From NCBI RefSeq assembly GCF_001720465.1, contig NZ_CP017113.1:2418001-2482000 (forward strand): DNA of 64,000 bases. The letters are read 5' to 3'. The notes below the pieces were generated by a model that was not told the DNA's origin, did not search any database, and saw only the letters and a list, made by a program, of their open reading frames with translations. The stretch is from Porphyrobacter sp. LM 6. GTDB lineage: Bacteria > Pseudomonadota > Alphaproteobacteria > Sphingomonadales > Sphingomonadaceae. The translations under genes and the position numbers were made by a program. Of the stretch, positions 43,774 through 54,798 are shown in pieces. Position 1 is the first letter of the stretch. Each line of letters starts with the position of its first letter.

Positions 43774-45351
43774 ATGACCCGCCCCGTTCTCGTGCCGATC
43801 CTCGGCGATCAATTGTCGCGCAGCCTCTCCAGCCTTGACGGCCTCACCCCCGAAAACACCCGCATCCTGATGATGGAGGTGTGGGACGAGGCGACTTACG
43901 TGAAGCACCACAAGCAAAAGATCGTGCTGATCTTCGCCGCGATGCGCCACTTCGCCGAAGAGCTGCGCGCCGAGGGCTGGCAGGTCGATTACGTGCGGCT
44001 GGACGATCCGGCTAACACCGGCAGCTTCACCGGTGAAGTCGCCCGCGCGGTGGAACGCCATGCCCCGTCCGAAGTGCGCGTCACCGAAAGCGGTGAATGG
44101 CGTGTTGCTCAGGCGATGTGCGAATGGGAGGGCCGCTTCCCCTGCCCTGTCAGCATCCTCGCTGACACCCGCTTCATCGCCACCCACGCCGACTTCCGCG
44201 CCTTTGCCGACGGGCGCAAGCACCTGACGATGGAGTATTTCTACCGCGAGATGCGCCGCAAGACAGGCCTCCTGATGGAGGGCGACAAGCCCACCAGCGG
44301 CGTGTGGAACCTCGATGCTGAAAACCGCGAACCGCCGAAGGAAGGCCTCAAGGCACCGCCGACGCCGAAGTTCACCCCCGATGCCATCACGCAGGAAGTG
44401 ATCGCGCTGGTGGGGGCGCGCTTCCCCGATCACTTCGGCGATCTTGAACCCTTCGGCTGGCCCGTCACCCGCGCCGAGGCGCTGGAGGCCGCCGAGGCCT
44501 TCTTCGCCCGACGCCTCGCCCTGTTCGGCCCCTATCAGGACGCGATGCTGCATAGAGAGGACGACCTCTACCACTCGATGCTATCGACCAGCCTCAATAT
44601 CGGTCTGCTCACCCCGCTCGAACTGTGCCAACGCGCCGAGGCCGAATACCGCGCCGGCCGCGCACCCTTGAATTCGGTCGAGGGGTTCATCCGCCAGATC
44701 ATCGGCTGGCGCGAATATGTGCGCGGGTTCTACTGGCACCAGATGCCGGGACTGGCCGAAGCCAATGAACTCAAGGCCCACCGCCCGCTGCCCGACTTCT
44801 TCTGGACCGGCGAGACCGACATGCGCTGCCTTGCCGATTGCATCCGCACCACCCGCGAGGATGCCCACGCGCACCACATCCAGCGGCTGATGGTACTCGG
44901 CAATTTCTGCCTGATCGCCGGGATCGATCCGCGGGCAGTCGCCGACTGGTATCTCGCGGTGTACGCCGATGCCTTCGAATGGGTCGAGCTGCCCAATGTG
45001 GCGGGCATGGTGCTCTATGCCGATGGCGGCCGGCTGGCGACCAAGCCCTATGCGGCGTCCGGCAACTACATCAACAAGATGTCGAACTACTGCGGCGGCT
45101 GCCGCTACAAGGTCGCGCAGAAGACGGGGCCGAACGCCTGCCCCTTCAACCCGCTCTACTGGCACTTCATGGATGCCAACCGCTTGGCGCTCGAAAGCAA
45201 CCACCGCATCGGCCGCATCTATGCCACCTGGGACCGCATGGGCGCGGCCAAGCAGCGTGAATATCTGGAAAGCGCCGAAAAATTCCTCGACTCTCTCGTG
45301 CCTGCGCGTGAAGGATGGGCGCGACACACTGAGGGGAGAGAGCCATGCTGA
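43774..45351 (+). CDS. Cryptochrome/photolyase family protein, Fe-S bacterial type (PhrB-like)
   Basis: 525 residues. N-terminal alpha/beta domain starting VPILGDQLSRSLSSLDG and a C-terminal helical FAD-binding domain (EGFIRQIIGWREYVRGFYW). Four cysteines expected for a 4Fe-4S cluster are visible: one in MRCLADCIRTT and three in CGGCRYKVAQKTGPNACPFN. This matches the Fe-S cryptochrome/photolyase group, whose Agrobacterium member PhrB repairs (6-4) photoproducts with light. The GST start overlaps its last codons by 7 bases. Confidence 0.9.
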   Translation: MTRPVLVPILGDQLSRSLSSLDGLTPENTRILMMEVWDEATYVKHHKQKIVLIFAAMRHFAEELRAEGWQVDYVRLDDPANTGSFTGEVARAVERHAPSEVRVTESGEWRVAQAMCEWEGRFPCPVSILADTRFIATHADFRAFADGRKHLTMEYFYREMRRKTGLLMEGDKPTSGVWNLDAENREPPKEGLKAPPTPKFTPDAITQEVIALVGARFPDHFGDLEPFGWPVTRAEALEAAEAFFARRLALFGPYQDAMLHREDDLYHSMLSTSLNIGLLTPLELCQRAEAEYRAGRAPLNSVEGFIRQIIGWREYVRGFYWHQMPGLAEANELKAHRPLPDFFWTGETDMRCLADCIRTTREDAHAHHIQRLMVLGNFCLIAGIDPRAVADWYLAVYADAFEWVELPNVAGMVLYADGGRLATKPYAASGNYINKMSNYCGGCRYKVAQKTGPNACPFNPLYWHFMDANRLALESNHRIGRIYATWDRMGAAKQREYLESAEKFLDSLVPAREGWARHTEGREPC

Positions 45352-45980
45352 CCATCCACCACCTGCGCCTGTCGCAATCCGAACGCATCGTCTGGCTCGC
45401 CGAGGAGCTGGGGATCGCATACGACCTCAAGCTCTACACCCGCCGCACCGATAATCGTCTGGCTCCTGATGAATACAAGGCGCTGCACCCGATGGGCATT
45501 GCGCCCGTCATCACCGATGGCGATCTGGTGCTGGGCGAAAGCGGCGCGATCATGGATTACATCGTGGCGAAGTATGCGCCCGGCACGGCGCTGGTGCCGG
45601 GAGTGGACCATCCCGACTTTGCCGACCACCTGTTCTACTACCACTGGGCCAACGCGACCTTCATGACCAACGGCATGATGGCGCTGGTGGCGCAGTTCAT
45701 GGGCGCGACCGAACTGCCGCCCTTCGTCGCCGACCGTGTGGCCAAAGGCTGGGCGATCGTCGAAAAGCGGCTGGGCGAAGCGGACTATTTCGGCGGTTCG
45801 CAGCTCACTACGGCGGACATCATGATGGGCTTCCAGCTCACCACCAGCCGCGCAATGAGCGGCATGAGCATCGACCACCTGCCGAACCTCAAGGCCTACC
45901 TGAAGCGCATCGGCGAACGGCCCGCCTATCAGGCCGCAATGGCGAAATGCGAACCGGGGATGCCGCCGAAGCTGGATTGA
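45345..45980 (+). CDS. Glutathione S-transferase family protein
   Basis: 211 residues: thioredoxin-like N-domain (MLTIHHLRLSQSERIVWLAEEL; catalytic Ser or Tyr region LRLSQS; GIAPVITDGD with cis-proline; GESGAIMDYI for glutathione gamma-Glu binding) and an all-helical C-domain. Function probably detoxification; substrate unknown. Overlaps the photolyase stop by seven bases. Confidence 0.9.
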   Translation: MLTIHHLRLSQSERIVWLAEELGIAYDLKLYTRRTDNRLAPDEYKALHPMGIAPVITDGDLVLGESGAIMDYIVAKYAPGTALVPGVDHPDFADHLFYYHWANATFMTNGMMALVAQFMGATELPPFVADRVAKGWAIVEKRLGEADYFGGSQLTTADIMMGFQLTTSRAMSGMSIDHLPNLKAYLKRIGERPAYQAAMAKCEPGMPPKLD

Positions 45981-45984
45981 CAAC

Positions 45985-46018
45985 GTCGCCCCGGGCTTGA
46001 CCCGGGGTCCCGCTTCTT
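45985..46018. repeat. Third copy of the dispersed 34-base palindromic repeat
   Basis: Matches 33860–33893 at 30 of 34 positions and holds a perfect 7-bp hairpin (CCCCGGG/CCCGGGG around CTTGA). It fills the gap between the convergent GST gene and the unknown gene on the minus strand, and may serve as a terminator for both. Confidence 0.75.
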
Positions 46019-46845
46019 CAGACCCTTCCGCCTGCCAGCGGTACAGCCTCCTCGAGCAGCCAATAGGTCGTCGTGGCTGGCGTGCACCAGAAGCCCTCGA
46101 AGCCTTCTTCTGGTCGCGCAGCTTCCAGCCGCGCCCGGGTACCGAAGATTGCGGTATAAAAGCTGTCCCAGTGCACCCAAACCAGCAGCGAGCGGTCGGG
46201 CGCGATGATCCGGCGTACGCCCCATTTGGGAAGGTCATCCCGCAAATCCCACGGTTCCTCGTCCTCCAGCGCGTCAAGTGGCATCAGCCTTTCTTCATCG
46301 CCAAACTCGTTAGAGAGGATCACCTCGCTAATCCCTGCGCGGCGCAGCATGGCGATCAGCGAGGCTTCCATCAGCGGCTGGATCACGCCTTCGGTGGGGA
46401 GAAAAATCTTCTCACGAGCACAATAGTCCGTCAGCCTTCGGGCCGCGACTTCATCTGCAAATTCCTTGCGCAGGCCCTTGATGTCAGTGCGCAATGCACA
46501 ATCGAGCATGCAGTGATCATTCATCCCGAGCGTGGCGAGGATTTTGCCCCAACCGATCGGGCGGCCGAATCCTTTTGCAATACCCGGCATGGAACCGCTC
46601 TGCACCTCCTTGCCCTCACGCCGCGCAGCCCCCTCTTCGTCCATCCATTCGAGAAGGCTTGCGCCTTCAGGCATCTCCGAGCGGGCGAACACCATCGTGC
46701 CGTGAACACAGGCGGAAGGGTCAAGACCCTCGACCGTGAAGAAGGGATGCAGCGCGATAAAGCCCGCATCGAACACGCCCTTATACCAGGGCAACATCGC
46801 ATCATCTTCGGGCGGCGGCCACTTGCTGCGTTCGATTTCGGTCAT
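46018..46845 (-). CDS. Hypothetical protein
   Basis: 275 residues, soluble, rich in Trp and acidic residues. Visible stretches: DAGFIALHPFFTVEGLD, GKILATLGMNDHCMLDCALRTDIKGL, and LLVWVHWDSFYTAIFGTR. No domain recognised with confidence. Its base composition is more AT-rich than the surrounding genes, so it may be a later arrival. Its stop codon touches the palindromic repeat shared with the convergent GST gene. Confidence 0.72.
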   Translation of the reverse strand: MTEIERSKWPPPEDDAMLPWYKGVFDAGFIALHPFFTVEGLDPSACVHGTMVFARSEMPEGASLLEWMDEEGAARREGKEVQSGSMPGIAKGFGRPIGWGKILATLGMNDHCMLDCALRTDIKGLRKEFADEVAARRLTDYCAREKIFLPTEGVIQPLMEASLIAMLRRAGISEVILSNEFGDEERLMPLDALEDEEPWDLRDDLPKWGVRRIIAPDRSLLVWVHWDSFYTAIFGTRARLEAARPEEGFEGFWCTPATTTYWLLEEAVPLAGGRV

Positions 46846-46889
46846 TCAAGCAGTAATGCCAAGACCTTGCGATCAAAGCAACTTACCCC

Positions 46890-47972
46890 TCAAACCCCCT
46901 CCCGCCGCAACAACTCCGCCTTGATCTCCAGCCCGTAGGCATAGCCGCCCAGCGTGCCATCCGCCGCGATCACCCTGTGGCAGGGGATCAGCACCGCGAC
47001 ATTGTTCGCCCCGTTCGCCCCGCCTACCGCGCGGCTCGCTTTGGGATTGCCGAGCGCCGCTGCCAACTCGCCATACGACCTGGTTTCGCCGTGCGGGATG
47101 CGGCGGAGTTCTTCCCATACGCGTTGCTGGAAGGCGGTGCCCTTCACGTCGAGCGGGATCGCGGCGCTGCCCGGGCCGGGTTGTTCCACTGCCTCCACCA
47201 CCGCCGCGAACAGCGCGCGGAAATCCTCGCCGGCGGGCACCAGCTGCGCCTTGGGGAAGCGTGCGGCGAGTTCCGGCTCGCCCTCTCCGAAGGCGAGGCA
47301 GCACACGCCCTTGTCGGTCGCGGCGACCAGCATCGGCCCGAGCGAGGTCGGCAGCACTGCCCAGTTGACCACGCGGCCCGCGCCGCCTTTGCTCCAGTCA
47401 CTCGGGTTCATGCCCAGCCTGCCTTTCGTGCTTTCGTAGAACTGTTTAGACCCCCCGTAGCCCGCGCTAGACAGGGCTTCGGTCACGTTCAAGCCACGGC
47501 TCAGCGCCTCGCGCACCCGCTCTTCGCGCAGTGCTCTGGCAAAGGCGGCGGGACTCATGCCGACCGTGCGTTTGAACAGCCGTTGGAAGTGCGTGGGGGC
47601 ATAGCCGGTGAGATCGGACAGCGCCTCGAGCGTCATCGTGCCGCCCGCCTCCACCTCGGCCCGGATCGCGGCAATCGCGGCGAGCACGCAGGCCTCCTCG
47701 GCGCTTTGCGTGTTGGGAGAGCAGCGTTTACAAGGCCTTAATCCCGCTTCTTCAGCATCTTTCGAGGTTGCGTAGAAGCGCACATTCTTGCGCAGCGGCA
47801 TCCGCGCCGGGCACGAGGGGCGACAATAGATGCCGGTCGAATGAACGCCGGTGACAAACGCGCCGTCGAACCGCCGGTCCTTGGCCTGTGCGATCCGCCA
47901 GCGATCGTCATCGGTGATGTTCTGAAAATGTTCCACGTGGAACAATTTGCCACACCTGCCCCCAGCCTGCAC
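46890..47972 (-). CDS. ada: Bifunctional Ada: methylphosphotriester-DNA repair, transcription activator and O6-methylguanine transferase
   Basis: 360 residues from GTG 47972. The N-terminal Ada zinc domain has Cys50, Cys54, Cys81 and Cys84, the same 4/27/3 spacing as E. coli Cys38/42/69/72. An AraC-type helix-turn-helix and a C-terminal Ogt domain with PCHRV follow. It repairs alkylated DNA and switches on the adaptive response. A perfect parS palindrome lies within codons 10–15. Start is uncertain: TTG or GTG inside parS would also fit. Confidence 0.9.
   Translation of the reverse strand: MQAGGRCGKLFHVEHFQNITDDDRWRIAQAKDRRFDGAFVTGVHSTGIYCRPSCPARMPLRKNVRFYATSKDAEEAGLRPCKRCSPNTQSAEEACVLAAIAAIRAEVEAGGTMTLEALSDLTGYAPTHFQRLFKRTVGMSPAAFARALREERVREALSRGLNVTEALSSAGYGGSKQFYESTKGRLGMNPSDWSKGGAGRVVNWAVLPTSLGPMLVAATDKGVCCLAFGEGEPELAARFPKAQLVPAGEDFRALFAAVVEAVEQPGPGSAAIPLDVKGTAFQQRVWEELRRIPHGETRSYGELAAALGNPKASRAVGGANGANNVAVLIPCHRVIAADGTLGGYAYGLEIKAELLRREGV
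47929..47944. other. Second parS site, perfect palindrome inside ada
   Basis: TGTTCCACGTGGAACA, identical to the site at 11760–11775. It overlaps the start of ada and is translated as FHVEH there. The pair are 36 kb apart and flank smc. Confidence 0.92.
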
Positions 47973-48028
47973 CCCCGGAGTTTGCGTTCAATGTCGCATG
48001 GCCGCGAAAAGTGGTTATAACCCGCGCC

Positions 48029-49597
48029 ATGTTGCGTCGCCTCATTGCTCTCGTCCTCATCGTCCTCGCCTTACCCAGCGCCCCCGCCGCCGCCGATCCC
48101 GGCGATGTCGAGGCCGCCGCGCGCGGCGTGGTGCGGGTGGTGATCATCGGCGAGGACGGCGGCGATCCTGCGCCGATCAGCCACGGCACCGGCTTTGCCG
48201 TCAGCCCCACCCGCATCGTCACCAACGCCCATGTCGTCACCGAGGCGTTGCAGGACGATACGCTGCGGATCGGGATCGTGCCGAGCGAAGGTGATGGCGG
48301 GGCGTTTGCGCGGGTAATCGCAGTGTCCCCGCGCAACGATCTGGCGCTGCTGGAGATTGCGCGGGGGAGCCTGCGCCTGCCGCCGCTGGCGCTCGCATCG
48401 GGGGTGAGCGGAAATCTCGGCGAGGTGTCGGCCGTGGGCTATCCGATGAACGTCGATCTTGCCCAAGGCCTTGGTATCAATGATATTTTCCGCGCACAGC
48501 CGCCTGTAAAATCACGCGGATTCCTGTCGGGCGAGCGGCCCAGCCGGCAGTTCGACACGATCCTCCACACCGCACCCATTGCACGCGGCAATTCGGGCGG
48601 GCCGCTGCTTGATCCCTGCGGACGGGTGATCGGGGTCAACAGCTTCAGCGCGGATTCGGCGAGCGGCGATGCGGAGTTCTACTTCGCCGTCTCCTTGCGC
48701 GAACTGCTGCCGTTCCTGCGCAGCAACGGGGTGGAGCCCGTCACCAACGCCCTGCCCTGCCGCTCGATCGACGAGTTGAACGCCGAGGAACGCCAGCGGC
48801 TCGAAGCCGAACAGAGCGCCGCCCGCCAGCGCATGGCGGAACGGGCCGAAAGCTTGCGCGAAGTGCGCGAGACCGCGCGACTCAAGGCGCAGATGGACGT
48901 GCTGGGCGAGCGTGAGAATGCGATGGCCCTCGCACTGATCGCCCTGCTCGGCGCAGTTGGCGGGGCCTATGCCGCTGCCGTGTGGCGCGGAGATAGGCAG
49001 CGCCGCAAGCACGCCGGAATCGCCGCCGCGCTGGCGGGCATATCGCTGCTCGCGGCGATCCTTCTCTGGGTCACCCGCCCCGGCCTCGACGCGATCGAGG
49101 ACCGGGTTGCTGCCGCGGTCGCCGAGGCCGAAGGCCGCGCAGCGCCGGGCAGCACCGACAGCGCCAACCCCTCGCTCGCCGCCGAGGGTGCGCTTATCTG
49201 CACGCTGGTGCCCGAACGCAGCCGCGTCACTTCGGCCCGCACCGATGATGTCGCCTTCGAGTGGACGGCGGACGGCTGCGTCAACGGGCGCACGCAATAT
49301 GGCCTTGGACAAGGCGGCGAATGGCAGCGGGTGTTCGCCGCGCAGGATGATGCCGCGGTCGCGGTCAACACCTATGATCCCGAGACCCGCACCCTGCGCA
49401 CCGACCGCTATCTGTTGGGCCAGACCGCTCTATCCGCCGCGCGCGAGGCCCGCGCCGCCTACACGCCGCCGTCCTGCGGGGTGAGCGATGGTGCACGCAC
49501 GCTGGGCGAGCAGCAATCGGCACTGATCGCAGGCCTGCCCGATCGCCCCAACGAACGGCTGGTCTACAGCTGCTCTGCCAGGGTCGACGCGCGGTGA
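48029..49597 (+). CDS. Membrane-anchored trypsin-like serine protease
   Basis: 522 residues. Signal peptide (about 1–25) leads to a trypsin-like S1 protease domain with His in TNAHVV, Asp in NDLALL and Ser in GNSGGP. A charged coiled coil (about 255–300) is followed by two membrane segments (about 302–320 and 332–350) and a C-terminal periplasmic domain with four cysteines that may form disulfides. DegP-like core without an obvious PDZ domain. Start ATG 48029; 48011 would lie before the signal peptide. A 4-base GTGA overlap links it to a small membrane gene. Confidence 0.85.
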   Translation: MLRRLIALVLIVLALPSAPAAADPGDVEAAARGVVRVVIIGEDGGDPAPISHGTGFAVSPTRIVTNAHVVTEALQDDTLRIGIVPSEGDGGAFARVIAVSPRNDLALLEIARGSLRLPPLALASGVSGNLGEVSAVGYPMNVDLAQGLGINDIFRAQPPVKSRGFLSGERPSRQFDTILHTAPIARGNSGGPLLDPCGRVIGVNSFSADSASGDAEFYFAVSLRELLPFLRSNGVEPVTNALPCRSIDELNAEERQRLEAEQSAARQRMAERAESLREVRETARLKAQMDVLGERENAMALALIALLGAVGGAYAAAVWRGDRQRRKHAGIAAALAGISLLAAILLWVTRPGLDAIEDRVAAAVAEAEGRAAPGSTDSANPSLAAEGALICTLVPERSRVTSARTDDVAFEWTADGCVNGRTQYGLGQGGEWQRVFAAQDDAAVAVNTYDPETRTLRTDRYLLGQTALSAAREARAAYTPPSCGVSDGARTLGEQQSALIAGLPDRPNERLVYSCSARVDAR

Positions 49598-49728
49598 GCG
49601 CTAAAAGGTGGCTCGTGCTGGTCGCCGCGGTGCTGGTGCTGCTTGCCGGTGGCCGGATGGTGCTTCGCTATCTTGATTATCAGGCCTCGCAAGCCGCCCG
49701 GGAAGCGCCGAGCACGGCCCGGCACTGA
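49594..49728 (+). CDS. Small single-pass membrane protein coupled to the protease
   Basis: 44 residues from GTG 49594 (VSAKRWLVLVAAVLVLLAGG...). One hydrophobic helix of about 15 residues sits after a basic start, then a short polar tail. It overlaps the protease stop by GTGA, which suggests translational coupling and supports it as real; the small size makes it uncertain. Confidence 0.45.
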   Translation: MSAKRWLVLVAAVLVLLAGGRMVLRYLDYQASQAAREAPSTARH

Positions 49729-49756
49729 CCGACTTTCTTCTCGCACCTGCACAAAT

Positions 49757-49782
49757 CCCGCCCAGCGGCTTGCGCTGGCGGG
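49757..49782 (+). terminator. Hairpin between the small membrane gene and atpH
   Basis: Ten-base-pair stem with one bulged base (CCCGCC/GGCGGG plus AGCG/CGCT around a GCTTG loop), not followed by a T tract. It may stop the upstream transcript before the ATP synthase operon. Confidence 0.4.
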
Positions 49783-49887
49783 AATCAATTGCTAGGCGCG
49801 CGCCAACCTTGAGGGCAGCCCTTGCGCTCGCCCCACTCCCAAGGCCCAAGCATTACCCTTTTTAGCTTCCGAGAGGATTGCAAGCGC

Positions 49888-51982
<2,095 letters not shown>

Positions 51983-51994
51983 GGACGCCCTGAC

Positions 51995-52864
51995 GTGCCC
52001 TCACTCAAGGAACTCAAGGGCCGGATCAACTCGGTCAAGTCGACCCAGAAGATCACCAAGGCCAAGCAGATGGTCGCGGCGGCCAAGCTGCGCCGTGCCC
52101 AGGCTGCGGCCGAGGCCGGCCGGCCCTACGCCTCGCGCCTTGCTGCGGTGATGGCCTCGCTGGCAAGCAAGGTGTCGGGTGATTCCGCGCCCAAGCTGCT
52201 GGCCGGTACGGGCAGTGACAAGCGCAACCTCCTCGTCGTGGTCAACACCGACAAGGGGCTGTGTGGCGGTCTCAACTCGAACCTCGTCAAGGCTGCCAAG
52301 CTCAAGGCGCGCGAGTTGCAGGCGGCTGGCAAGACGGTCGAATTCTACCTCGTCGGCAAGAAGGGCCGCGCGCCGCTGAAGCGCGAATTCCCGAACCTGA
52401 TCGGCGAGGGCTTCGACACCAGCGCCGTCAAGACCCCGGGTTTCACCGAGGCCGAAGCGATCACGAACGAGCTCATCGCGATGTTCGAGGCTGGCAAATT
52501 TGACGTTGCGCACCTGATCTACCCGACCTTCAAGTCGGCGCTGGCGCAGGATCCGACGATCAATCAGCTGATCCCCGTCCCCGCCCCCGACAAGGCGGCT
52601 TCGGCCGATGCCGTGGTCGATTACGAGCCGGGCGAAGAGGAAATCCTCGAAGAGCTGCTGCCGCGCTACGTGCGCACCCAGCTGTTCGGCGCGCTGCTCG
52701 AGCGTGAGGCTTCCGAACAGGGCGCCTCGATGACCGCGATGGACAACGCCACGCGCAACGCGGGCGAGCTGATCCAGAAGCTGACCATCCAGTACAACCG
52801 CAGCCGTCAGGCCGCGATCACCACCGAACTCATTGAAATCATTGCTGGCGCGGAAGCGCTGTAG
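51995..52864 (+). CDS. atpG: ATP synthase F1 subunit gamma
   Basis: 289 residues, GTG start 51995. The N-terminal helix ([20 protein letters not shown]) and C-terminal helix ([28 protein letters not shown] in part) form the rotating shaft inside the alpha/beta hexamer; [14 protein letters not shown] is the central domain. Usual order between atpA and atpD. Confidence 0.96.
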   Translation: MPSLKELKGRINSVKSTQKITKAKQMVAAAKLRRAQAAAEAGRPYASRLAAVMASLASKVSGDSAPKLLAGTGSDKRNLLVVVNTDKGLCGGLNSNLVKAAKLKARELQAAGKTVEFYLVGKKGRAPLKREFPNLIGEGFDTSAVKTPGFTEAEAITNELIAMFEAGKFDVAHLIYPTFKSALAQDPTINQLIPVPAPDKAASADAVVDYEPGEEEILEELLPRYVRTQLFGALLEREASEQGASMTAMDNATRNAGELIQKLTIQYNRSRQAAITTELIEIIAGAEAL

Positions 52865-52898
52865 CAACAACTTAAACACGGGCGCAGAAGCGCTCTAA

Positions 52899-54410
<1,512 letters not shown>

Positions 54411-54416
54411 GTCATC

Positions 54417-54674
54417 ATGCCCCTCCACTTCGAACTCGTCACGCCTGCCAAGCTCGTCCGTTCGGAAGACGTCCACATGGTGGTCGTCCCCGGCACCGAA
54501 GGCGAATTCGGCGTGCTGGAAGGCCATGCGCCCTTCATGAGCACCATCCGCGACGGTGCGGTGCAGGTCTACACCAGCGCCACCGGCGCGCCGGAAGTGA
54601 TCCAGGTGCGCGGCGGCTTTGCCGAGGTCAACGAAAAGGGCCTCACCGTGCTCGCCGAGCACGTCGAAGGCTGA
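54417..54674 (+). CDS. atpC: ATP synthase F1 subunit epsilon, short form
   Basis: 85 residues, just the N-terminal beta-sandwich ([33 protein letters not shown]). The C-terminal two-helix domain that inhibits ATP hydrolysis in E. coli is missing, because the frame ends naturally at 54674. Other alphaproteobacteria use zeta for inhibition. Followed by a terminator. Confidence 0.94.
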   Translation: MPLHFELVTPAKLVRSEDVHMVVVPGTEGEFGVLEGHAPFMSTIRDGAVQVYTSATGAPEVIQVRGGFAEVNEKGLTVLAEHVEG

Positions 54675-54699
54675 CGTTTTCGACAATGAGAAACACAAG

Positions 54700-54727
54700 A
54701 GGGCGGGCCATTGGTCCGCCCTTTTTG
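54700..54727 (+). terminator. Rho-independent terminator of the atpHAGDC operon
   Basis: A 10-bp stem (54700–54709 with 54713–54722, one G·U pair) with a three-base ATT loop is followed by TTTTG. It lies 26 bases after the atpC stop. Confidence 0.85.
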
Positions 54728-54798
54728 TTTGAATCCCCTTCCCTTTCCGCGTCCCGCTCGCCACAACACCGGCCTGCACTTCCTTGAGGAGAGGACGC

